Shown here: piece by piece, positions 44,260 through 52,431 of the stretch
How positions within the stretch are numbered: the first letter of the stretch is position 1
How the letters are laid out: each line of letters begins with the position of its first letter
NCBI GenBank assembly: GCA_963727075.1
Contig: CAVSET010000001.1
Span: forward strand, 737,285-801,284
Source: Bog-756 sp963727075
Lineage (GTDB): Bacteria; Actinomycetota; Acidimicrobiia; Acidimicrobiales; RAAP-2
Direction: 5' to 3'
DNA: 64,000 nucleotides
Translations under genes and position numbers: made by a program
The notes under the pieces: model-generated
The model's database searches: none
What the model saw: only the letters and a program-made list of their open reading frames with translations
What the model was told of the DNA's origin: nothing

Positions 44260-45274
44260 CTAATGTCCAGGTGCCTGACCAAAGTCCACATTTTTGACAC
44301 ATAGATGACGCAACGGCTGAACCCTCCCAAAGATCGGATGGCCTACCATAGATCGGAACTGAAAGTGACCTTGGCGCCACTTCTCCAGGTATTCCTGTTC
44401 AGCGGCGGAGAAGGGAAGGGGCAAGGCAGGAGCTTTCCCTTTTGCGAGTCGAGTGAATTTAGTCGTGAGCACGAAGCTTTCTCAACCACAGAAAAGTCGA
44501 GCCCTAGGGAAACTAGGGAATGACATGATCGAGAGAAACGTGTTATTTCCTGGGCATTTCGGGCATCGGCGGAGAGCCCTACCCGTATAGAGACACTTGC
44601 GACCTTGAAGGATCCAGAGATCGTGCCTCATCTCGGAAGGTGGCATATGCCGCTCCGTGCCGAAGAGGTGCTCAGCCAGGTCGTTGTGGACGGATAAGCC
44701 AAGCGAGGCTCGATTCGCCATCGCCACAAACTGCGTGAAACGAAACTCAACAAGCTCGCGTAGCACCGGACCAAACTGAACCAGAGATGCAAGCGCTCCA
44801 TCGACGAAACGGATCCCGCGTGGAGGGCCATCGATCTGATTATAGAGAAATGGAGGCGGCATTCCTGGAAGCCGCTGAAGCAGTCTGAGAGGGTTCTTGG
44901 CCGTCGCGTTCGCTACGTCCTGGACCGCAGCCTTCCAAGATTCCTGTTGGATCTTGAGGCGAGCCTGTTCGAACGAGCCGTCTTCACCGAGCTCCTTGTG
45001 AAGTCGGTCCACGACAAGAATGAGAGTTGAGTTCTCTCGGTTTCCACTTGTGACCTGTCGCAGGGGTTTCGTTAGATACGGCCGCGCGATGGTCCCAGTG
45101 GAGTTCAATGAGCTTCTCAGCAATGCGGTTGACTTCTAGCTCCCCGGAAGCCCCCACGGTCGGTGCCAGGTCAAGAATGGCGAGGAGAAGGCCGTACTTG
45201 TTCGTCCCAGTTGCGGCACCTTCGTCAAGGACAGCAAGAACACCTCCAACGGGGTCGAGTGTCGACGCGCTCAT
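44260..45274 (-). pseudogene. HNH endonuclease-like protein, several frameshifts
   Basis: From ATG 45274: STLDPVGGVLAVLDEG, NKYGLLLAILDLAPTVGASG, RIAEKLIELHWDH, then a shift near 45075 to RPYLTKPLRQVTSGNRENST and LVVDRLHKELGEDGSFEQAR. The middle reads AVQDVANATAKNPLRLLQRL and FVQFG-type helices. WILQGRKCLYTGRAL near 44600 is the C-x-Y-x-G start of an HNH motif (second Cys replaced by Thr); SLDHVIP at about 44545 is the central D-H, and SCSRLNS the final N, but these lie in three frames. The N-terminal helical domain plus HNH is a known restriction-type layout. It follows the EVE-nuclease gene by 220 bp on the same strand. As read it is not functional. Confidence 0.6.
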
Positions 45275-45494
45275 CCATCTATTATCGCCTATGCGTAGGG
45301 CTTGTCCGGCAGTGTGTTCTCGGGTTGAGAGCGAGCTCAAGCAGAGTCCTCAGCTGTTCAGGCTGAGGCCTCTAGGAGTCGATCTGGATCTTCCGCCCAC
45401 GCAATACCCGGCTGAACCAATTCGCTACCGCATTGATCGCGTCCCGACCTGAACTGCGCTCCGAGGCTGTGAAAACAGCGGTGAGCAGCCTTTG

Positions 45495-46664
45495 TTAGGG
45501 TGAATCAACCGGAGTTATGGGTTCTATCGCAGTAGCACCTTTAATGGAAGACTCACGGAAAACGCCTGATCTGGGCTCCGTCTCAAAGATCACTGTGATG
45601 CCGTGAGCGTGAAAGAGGTCGAGTAACTCCGGTATGGGTCGTTCGGGAACAAGAATCGCCGGGTGGGGGTTGCTTGGCATGAAGCGGCAATAGTCCAGAA
45701 CCTGACCAAGGGCCTCCCGCAGCATGGACCTCTCGATTCCGCTCTTTGCTTCGATGAGTAGTCCACGCTCTTCATCGATCGCGTCGATGGTCAAAATCAT
45801 GCCTGCTGGTGTATAGAGCCTGTAACGGTTTAGATCGTGATCAAGTGATTGACGATACCTTTTGACGAGTAGCGCCTCTTGACGAATCAGCTCGCGTTCC
45901 TCCGCCTCGGTGTAGAGCTTTCTGGGCTCGTCGGTTGGTTCATCGAACGGAACCTCGGTGAATCGGGAATCCAAGCCATCCTTCCCCTCTGGAGCCCCGG
46001 CTCCACCGCCACCATCTGAGCCACTCGTTGATCGGATTGGGGAATAGTGAAATGGACCCGCTCCGCCATCTACCTCTGCCAGGATCGGAAACTGCTCAGC
46101 AATAAGCTCCCAGGTCTCTGGTCCAACCCGAAAGACTGTTCCAGAAAAGGGTCGGTACGAGATATCGTGCTCCCGGAGTCGGTCGATCGCATCCCACTCG
46201 TTCTTGTTCACGGCTGGGATCTCGCGCAAACCATCAGTTCCCGCAGTGGGGACTAATTCGATGTCAAAGCGAGGAAGCGGGCCGGTGATTTGAATATCCT
46301 TTTCGCCCAGCTCCGTTAGGAACACCCTTTCGTTCTCAGGGTAAGGCTGCACAATCGGAGGGTTGAGCACTCTGCCGATCGCAACGATACCCGGTACCGA
46401 CCTTGTCTTTCCCGTTCCCTGCGACCGCCAGACCAGGACTCGTTGTCCCCGAGCAATCGCGACTTCCTTCCGCCTTCCCTGATCCTTGCCCACTCTCCAC
46501 AGAATGCTCGATCTCCGTCCGGCGGCCAACTCATCAAGCGCCTCGTCAATGTGGTACTTGTCGGGGTTGGCCTGAAGGATCCAGGTCTTTTGTGGGTTGT
46601 GGCCCAACCACCATGAGCGGCGCGGCAACTGCTGAGGGGGATGGGAATCGGTACTAGCGACCAT
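45495..46664 (-). CDS. EVE domain - PD-(D/E)XK nuclease fusion (putative modification-dependent restriction enzyme)
   Basis: 389 residues from ATG 46664. Residues 26-190 form an EVE domain: TWILQANPDKYHIDEALDEL, ILWRVGKD, RGQRVLVWRS and GIVAIGRVLNPP, with the family's aromatic cage region. A Gly/Ser linker (about 210-232) and a charged helix precede a C-terminal nuclease domain with ILTIDAIDEERGLLIEAKSG (Asp294/297, Glu305, Lys307) and REALGQVLDYCRFM, the D-(E)xK core plus GQ-x-x-DY seen in EVE- and SRA-linked restriction proteins. EVE domains read modified bases, so it may cut DNA carrying modified cytosine or adenine. Its start overlaps the end of the small upstream gene. The GTGKT string inside the EVE part is not a Walker A. 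Single, unbroken frame. Confidence 0.85.
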   Translation of the reverse strand: MVASTDSHPPQQLPRRSWWLGHNPQKTWILQANPDKYHIDEALDELAAGRRSSILWRVGKDQGRRKEVAIARGQRVLVWRSQGTGKTRSVPGIVAIGRVLNPPIVQPYPENERVFLTELGEKDIQITGPLPRFDIELVPTAGTDGLREIPAVNKNEWDAIDRLREHDISYRPFSGTVFRVGPETWELIAEQFPILAEVDGGAGPFHYSPIRSTSGSDGGGGAGAPEGKDGLDSRFTEVPFDEPTDEPRKLYTEAEERELIRQEALLVKRYRQSLDHDLNRYRLYTPAGMILTIDAIDEERGLLIEAKSGIERSMLREALGQVLDYCRFMPSNPHPAILVPERPIPELLDLFHAHGITVIFETEPRSGVFRESSIKGATAIEPITPVDSP

Positions 46665-46991
46665 CGAACGACTCTAGGTCAGCTAGTTCGCGCTCAATTG
46701 GCCTGACGCAGTCGTCAATCTGCGTAGCTGCCGACCTGGCTCCCCTGCGACCGGTCGCACCCAGATGAGGTCCCCAAAGCGGGTTCTCAGCTCCGTAAGC
46801 TGAGGTTCTGTGCCCCGGCAGCAGACCTCGAGCAATGCTCCAACTCGAAATGGCTCGCGATCTGAGGCTAGACAATGTGGGTCGCGATATCCGGATTCGA
46901 AGTCGTCGAAGCCACGGGACCGATCGGTGCCTGCAGGCTCCGCATTCGACCACGAACACAGCACAACGTGGACGGGCAGCGAACTAAGCAA
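46654..46991 (-). CDS. Small protein preceding the EVE nuclease, one frameshift
   Basis: Two frames join near 46730-46750. The first gives DFESGYRDPHCLASDREPFR, VGALLEVCCRGTEPQLTELR and TRFGDLIWVRPVAGEPG; the second gives ATQIDDCVRPIERELADLES-FDGR with TAG at 46654, overlapping the EVE gene's ATG by 11 bp. The start is not certain (46991 is the longest). No known family was recognised; Cys residues (CLAS, EVCC, DDC) recur. The tight overlap implies that it is co-translated with the nuclease and could be a partner or specificity subunit. It follows recD on the same strand after about 130 bp. Confidence 0.45.
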
Positions 46992-47122
46992 TCACCGGTG
47001 CTGGACGAGTCTGATTCAGCGTTGTGCTGGAACAGGTCTGGAAGTCGTCCCCGACGACGGCAAACAAGAGTCGAGACGAGCCGCAAACGACACTCTTAGG
47101 CCAAGATCCGTCACCGAGGGAA

Positions 47123-49018
47123 TCAGACACCCCATAGCCGGAAACGGAGCCCGGAGGAACGGGCGATCGGACGATCGACCGCTGTGCGGATGGCCTCCTC
47201 AGTGCCGGCCACTATGACCTGGCAACGGCCGCGGGTCACGGCCGTGTAGAACAGCTCTCTCGTCAAGATCCGTGAGTCAGAACTGGGAAGCAAGACGGCC
47301 ACCGAATCGAACTGAGAGCCTTGGGCCTTATGTACGGTCATGGCGTACACGGTCTCGACCGACGCCAAGCGAGAGGGACTGACCTTCATCACCTCGCCGC
47401 TCCGCTCGAAGGCAGCCACGGCGCGCCCTTCGGGTCCAGCGACCACCACCCCGGTGTCGCCGTTATAAAGCCGAAGACTGTAATCATTGGCGGTCACGAG
47501 AAGCGGCCTTCCGACATACCATGCACCTTCGCTGCCAAGGTCCTCAATCTCCGACTTCAACCAACCTTCGATCGCCGCTCTCCACGCCGTCGCCCCTTGC
47601 GGCCCCCGTCGGTGGGCGCACAGCACGCGAAACGACCCAAGTGCCTCGATAGCTTCGGTCGCCTGCGCTTGGCGGGCTGCATCCCATACCCGTCGACCCG
47701 CATTCACAGCAAGGCTCCGCACAGGGCCCATGAGCTCGTTTGTTGCCAAGACGTCGATCGGGAGCCAGACCACATCGGGCTCACTGTCTCCGAGGAGACC
47801 GACTGTGGCATCGGCGTCACCGTGCTGGATGGCCTCAGCCAACTGGGCGATGGCGCCGCCGAACCGGTGGCCCCGGCGGAGAACGACGATGCCGTCGCCG
47901 ATCGGCGTGTCCGTCGGTGGGTCCGTCGCCCTGACCTCCTGTCCGACGGCTTCGGTGAGCGCTCGTCGGGCCGACGACCGCATGAACGGACCGCTGGAGC
48001 CCGGTCCGACCAGATCGCCGAGCACGGCACCCGCCTCCACCGACGACAGTTGCTCCTGATCACCGACGAGGATCAATCGACCGTCGGGACGCACGGCCTC
48101 CACCAATCGGGCCATGAGCGACAGCGAGACCATGGATGTCTCGTCCACCACCACCACGTCATGGGCAAGCCGGTTGAGCCGGTGGTGACGGAACCGGGTG
48201 TGATTGGGGCTCCAGCCGAGTAAACGGTGCACGGTCTTGCCCCGCAGACCGAGGAGGCGAGCTCGCTGCTCCGAAGAGATCGGAAGCCGCCCCGCTTCCT
48301 CTTTGACCGCCTCGTCGAGCCTGACCGCCGCCTTGCCGGTCGGTGCGGCTAGGGCGACCAGGGGTGGGCGTCGACCGGTAGCGGAGGCTTGCTCGTCCAG
48401 GAGCACAAGGACTCTGGCCACGGTCGTCGTCTTCCCCGTCCCCGGGCCCCCGGCGATGACGCACAGGCTTCGCAGCACGGCCGACGCTGCGGCCTGCCGC
48501 TGGAGATCCGGGTCCTCGTCACGGTCGAACAGGACGTCGAGACCGTGGCGCAAGACCTCCACATCCACGGCCTCGACGGGCCGATCCGCCCGAGCCAGCA
48601 GATCGGCTGCCACCTGGCACTCTGCTGACCAGTACCGGTCCAGATACAAGCTGGTGCCTTCGAGCCTCAGTGGTCGGTCGTCGCCCACCAAAGGGCTACC
48701 TTGCACTCGCCCCAGCCACTCCTTGGTGCCGGGCCAGGGTAGGGCTTCCAGGTCCAGGCCCACGTCACCGTCGGTGCTGGCTGTGGAATGGATCGTCGTG
48801 AGATCCACACAGACATGGCCCAGTCGTGGGCAGCGGACGGCCAGGGCGGCAGCCAGGAGTGCCGATTCGTCGTCCGTGTCGAGGAGGGCTCCGAGCCGGA
48901 GTGCGACATGGACGTCCGCCGCACTGAGCACGCCGGCTTCGTTGAACGCCTGCAGCAGACCACCGGCGCGTCGGGCAAGCCTGACGTCGTATGGATCCAG
49001 CTCTGGGCGTATCGTCAT
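47123..49018 (-). CDS. recD: Exodeoxyribonuclease V subunit alpha (RecD helicase)
   Basis: 631 residues from ATG 49018, overlapping the recB stop as ATGA. The N-terminal helical domain is followed by Walker A IAGGPGTGKTTTVARVLVLL (about 188-207), LAAPTGKAAVRLDEAVKEEA (motif Ia), VVVDETSMVSLSLMARLVEA (Walker B/motif II), LILVGDQEQLSSVEAGAVLG (motif III), and the C-terminal UvrD-like TVHKAQGSQFDSVAVLLPSS (motif V) with LFYTAVTRGRCQVIVAG (motif VI). RecD is the 5'-3' helicase of RecBCD, which resects double-strand breaks and degrades foreign linear DNA. Length and motifs are complete; no frameshift. Confidence 0.95.
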   Translation of the reverse strand: MTIRPELDPYDVRLARRAGGLLQAFNEAGVLSAADVHVALRLGALLDTDDESALLAAALAVRCPRLGHVCVDLTTIHSTASTDGDVGLDLEALPWPGTKEWLGRVQGSPLVGDDRPLRLEGTSLYLDRYWSAECQVAADLLARADRPVEAVDVEVLRHGLDVLFDRDEDPDLQRQAAASAVLRSLCVIAGGPGTGKTTTVARVLVLLDEQASATGRRPPLVALAAPTGKAAVRLDEAVKEEAGRLPISSEQRARLLGLRGKTVHRLLGWSPNHTRFRHHRLNRLAHDVVVVDETSMVSLSLMARLVEAVRPDGRLILVGDQEQLSSVEAGAVLGDLVGPGSSGPFMRSSARRALTEAVGQEVRATDPPTDTPIGDGIVVLRRGHRFGGAIAQLAEAIQHGDADATVGLLGDSEPDVVWLPIDVLATNELMGPVRSLAVNAGRRVWDAARQAQATEAIEALGSFRVLCAHRRGPQGATAWRAAIEGWLKSEIEDLGSEGAWYVGRPLLVTANDYSLRLYNGDTGVVVAGPEGRAVAAFERSGEVMKVSPSRLASVETVYAMTVHKAQGSQFDSVAVLLPSSDSRILTRELFYTAVTRGRCQVIVAGTEEAIRTAVDRPIARSSGLRFRLWGV

Positions 49019-52000
49019 CCTTCGTTGCCCTGGTCGAAGAGGTCACTGAGCGCTTCGACCAGTACCGGTGGCGGTCGCCATGACCACACCCCGCACGGTT
49101 GGTCGCCTGTCCGGGGGAAGGTGGGATTGCTCATGCCCCGCATGAACAGGTAGAGGACTCCGGCGAAGCTCTCGGACGGGTCGTAGGCCGCCCGCCGCCA
49201 GCGCAGGTAGCGGTGCAGGGCGACCGTGTAGAGCAGAGCCTGGAGCGGGTAGTGAGCACGATGCATCTCGGTCGTAAGGGCGGACGGCCGGTAGTGCCAG
49301 GCGTTGGGCACCGAGGCATCGGATGCGGGAGCGATCCGGTTGGTCTTGTAGTCAACGATGGCGAAGCGTTCTCCGGGCAGCCTCAGCACGAGATCGATAC
49401 TGCCTGAGAGATACCCGCGCAGGGTGGGGTCGAGAGACGGGTCGGCCAAGCGGTCGGCGTAGCCGGCGAGGGCGTCGTCGGCGGGCAGATGGGTCCGGAG
49501 CAAGATGGCGATGTCGGATACGGAGAGGTCGCCCGATGGCGAATCGCCCCCGACGAGTGGCAGCTCGAAACTCATCTCGTCCAGTCGGTTGTTTCGACCG
49601 ATATCGGAGAGCCGGATTTCGTCGACAAGTGGGCCGAGCGGGGTGTCAACCGCAGCCTGGAGGCCGGCGACGAGACTGTCGAGATCGCCCACGTCGAGGT
49701 GGCTCCACCGTAGCTCCGCCTCAATCCGACCGCGGAGTTCGGGTACCAGGTCTGGGGCCGTGAAATCAGCTGTCTCGAGAACGCGGTGGATGAACGAGCC
49801 GACATGGACTCCGCCAGGCATATCAGCCAGGAGCAGGGGCACGTCGTGCAGTGCCTCCTCCGCGATTCCGCCCTCTCCCGCGACGAGTGCAGTCCCCGGC
49901 ACCCCCTCGTCGGTGACAACGTCCTCCTCGGGCTCGCTGCCCACACGGGCGACGTGGGATCCGGACGTGATCCCGCTGTAGGAGGTGCGCCGCCAGCGCT
50001 CGTCGAGTGTCCGGTCGAAGACCCCGGTCTCCAAGGGCGGGAGGGAGCGAGCGGGATCTTGCCAGACGGAGCTGGCACCGCGGTTCGCAATTTCGACGTG
50101 TATCTGCCCGTTCGACTCACGGGCCAGCTGCTCGAATCGGGCGATCGCATCGGCGTCGGATGGTGGTCTGGTTCCTTGCGGTGCCACCACGCCGCGCTCG
50201 TCCCGGTCGAAGAGCAGGCGCGGGAGCGGCGAATCGCGGCCCTGGTACGTTCCCGCCCACCACACCACGGCCTGGTGGCGAGCCCTGGTGAGAGCGACAT
50301 AAAGGAGGCGGACGTCCTCGCCCCGCCCTTCTTGGAGATCCAGACCGCTGTGATCCTCGAATCCGGGGCCGTCGGCACCACCGACTTCGATGGTGCGGCG
50401 GTCTTCGTTGCCCGGGTCGTGGAACGTGGGAATGTCCGCCTTGGGGCCGTAGACGTCCCAGAGATAGGGGCAGTAGACGATCGGGAATTCGAGTCCCTTG
50501 CTGCGGTGGATCGTGAGCACCTGCACGGCCTCGGCATCGGACTCGAGGCGGCGGCTTCGATCCTCGTTGTCCCGGTCTGCCGCAGCGTCGTCGATCCGAC
50601 GGCGAAGCCAGGTGGTCAGCGCCGTAGAACCGAGGTTGTCTGCCTTGGCCTCGGCGTGAAGGAGTTGGCCCACGTGACGCAGATCGGTCAGGAACCGCTC
50701 GCCCGAGAAGCGACTGAGAATGCGCCGTGGAAGGTGCTCGGTGGCGCTCATATGTTCCAGAAGGGTGGCGATCCCGTAACGGCGCAGCAGCGCCACCCAC
50801 CGGTGCAATAGCCAATGCAGATCCTCCCACTCAACATCTGTGGCGTTGGCCACACGGTCGGCACTCCAACCGATGAAGGCGGTCAGAGCGGCTGCGCCGG
50901 CGCGGTCACGGGCTGTGGGGCGCTCAAGCGCGTCGAGCAGCTGAAGCCACTCGGTCGCCGGTCCCGTGGCGAACACGCTGCCCGAGCCACTGGTCACTGC
51001 CGGAACGCCTGCCTGGTGCAAGGCATCGGACACGCGCAGCGCTTGGTCATTGGAGAACACCAACACCGCAAGGTGACCCGGGCGCACCTGTTCACCATGC
51101 CCGTGCGGCTGCACGATTTCGGCACCCGAGGCCAGGAGCGCCACGACATCGGCGGCGAGATCCCTAGCCACGAGCGCCCTCGCCGGATTCAACGAGGCGT
51201 ACCCCTGCGGAGTCAGCTCGATGTCATTGCGGTCGACGACCCGGATGCGGAGCGGGGCACCGGGTGCCCCGATGAGACGGGGATCTGCGTTGGGCGCAGC
51301 CGCTCTGACCGTCCGATAGGCGATGCCCTCATGGCCCAGCTGGCTACCGGCGAACAGGGCGTCGTAGGCGTCGACGAGCCCCTGGTCGCTCCGCCAGTTG
51401 GTGACCAGGGTCGCCTTGGTTGCGGCCTCCTTCGCCGCTGCCAGGTACGAATAGACGTCAGCGCCGCGGAAGGCGTAGATGGCCTGCTTGGGATCACCGA
51501 TGAGAACGAGTGTCGAGCCACCCGAGCCGAACACTCGACGGATGATGTCCCACTGCACCAGGTCGGTGTCCTGGAACTCGTCGACCAGAGCAACGTCGAA
51601 GCGGCCACGCAGCCATTGACACACGGCCGGACCGCGGACATTGTCGGCCAAGGTGCGATCGAGCCGGGTCAACAGATCGTCGTAGGTGATCACCTTGGTG
51701 GCGCGCTTGCGCCGTTCGATCTCTTCGCCGATTGCCCGCGCTAGCCGCCGCCGCATGGCCCATGTGGTCCGGTCGTCACTCAGCGGGGGGAGGATCTCAG
51801 CCGACGGGTTGGCAAGCACGGCTCGGCCGATGTCGATTGCCTGCTTCTTGGCAAACGGAGGCGGCTCGTGTTGGGACCAGAATCGCCTGATATACAGGTC
51901 GTCGACAACTTCGTTGAGCATGTCGCGGGCGTCTTCGACGAACGCCACGTCGGGCTCCACGTCCCCGGCGACACCGAGACCGACGAGCACGTGAAGACAG

Positions 52001-52431
52001 AAACCGTGCGTTGTCTCGATCGTCGCCGCATCGAAATCGACGATGGCCTTGGCTAGCCGATGGTGACGGCGCTCGACCTCCTCTCCGGGGCCGTCGGCCA
52101 GCGCCCGTAGGACGCCGTCGCTGGGATCCACTGGCACGCCCGCCAGGATGTCGGACAGCCCGTCGGCAGCGGTCACGAGACGTTCCCGGACCCTTTCCCG
52201 GAGCTCGCCGGTGGCCATGCGGGTGAAGGTGACGACCAGTAGCCGATCTAGTGCCGTACCCTCGGCGACATAGCGGGCGACGAGACCGGCGATCGTGAAC
52301 GTCTTGCCGGTCCCGGCACTCGCCTCTAGGAGCGTGACTCCGGTCGGGAGGGGTCCGGAGATGTCGAAGGGTTCCGGGGTTCCGTGGGATAGTACCTGTC
52401 CCCCGCTGCGCTGCCGGTGCCTGGCCGTCAC
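49015..52431 (-). CDS. recB: Exodeoxyribonuclease V subunit beta (RecB helicase-nuclease)
   Basis: 1138 residues from GTG 52431, chosen for its GTGA overlap with the recC stop; a longer frame reaches 52518. Walker A is LEASAGTGKTFTIAGLVARY (about 35-54), motif II DVALVDEFQDTDLVQWDIIR, motif III LVLIGDPKQAIYAFRGADVY, motif V RSKGLEFPIVYCPYLWDVYG, motif VI LLYVALTRARHQAVVWWAG. The C-terminal PD-(D/E)XK nuclease carries LRLPGERFAIVDYKTNRIAP (D, then D-Y-K) and YPLQALLYTVALHRYLRWRR (Q-x-x-x-Y). Acts as the 3'-5' motor and nuclease. Unbroken over 3.4 kb, in contrast to the many broken genes elsewhere. Confidence 0.96.
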   Translation of the reverse strand: MTARHRQRSGGQVLSHGTPEPFDISGPLPTGVTLLEASAGTGKTFTIAGLVARYVAEGTALDRLLVVTFTRMATGELRERVRERLVTAADGLSDILAGVPVDPSDGVLRALADGPGEEVERRHHRLAKAIVDFDAATIETTHGFCLHVLVGLGVAGDVEPDVAFVEDARDMLNEVVDDLYIRRFWSQHEPPPFAKKQAIDIGRAVLANPSAEILPPLSDDRTTWAMRRRLARAIGEEIERRKRATKVITYDDLLTRLDRTLADNVRGPAVCQWLRGRFDVALVDEFQDTDLVQWDIIRRVFGSGGSTLVLIGDPKQAIYAFRGADVYSYLAAAKEAATKATLVTNWRSDQGLVDAYDALFAGSQLGHEGIAYRTVRAAAPNADPRLIGAPGAPLRIRVVDRNDIELTPQGYASLNPARALVARDLAADVVALLASGAEIVQPHGHGEQVRPGHLAVLVFSNDQALRVSDALHQAGVPAVTSGSGSVFATGPATEWLQLLDALERPTARDRAGAAALTAFIGWSADRVANATDVEWEDLHWLLHRWVALLRRYGIATLLEHMSATEHLPRRILSRFSGERFLTDLRHVGQLLHAEAKADNLGSTALTTWLRRRIDDAAADRDNEDRSRRLESDAEAVQVLTIHRSKGLEFPIVYCPYLWDVYGPKADIPTFHDPGNEDRRTIEVGGADGPGFEDHSGLDLQEGRGEDVRLLYVALTRARHQAVVWWAGTYQGRDSPLPRLLFDRDERGVVAPQGTRPPSDADAIARFEQLARESNGQIHVEIANRGASSVWQDPARSLPPLETGVFDRTLDERWRRTSYSGITSGSHVARVGSEPEEDVVTDEGVPGTALVAGEGGIAEEALHDVPLLLADMPGGVHVGSFIHRVLETADFTAPDLVPELRGRIEAELRWSHLDVGDLDSLVAGLQAAVDTPLGPLVDEIRLSDIGRNNRLDEMSFELPLVGGDSPSGDLSVSDIAILLRTHLPADDALAGYADRLADPSLDPTLRGYLSGSIDLVLRLPGERFAIVDYKTNRIAPASDASVPNAWHYRPSALTTEMHRAHYPLQALLYTVALHRYLRWRRAAYDPSESFAGVLYLFMRGMSNPTFPRTGDQPCGVWSWRPPPVLVEALSDLFDQGNEG

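Noticed and set aside
46400..46440. GTGKT string in the EVE nuclease as a Walker A motif
   Set aside because: It lies in a loop of the EVE domain, with no hydrophobic strand before it and no Walker B later.
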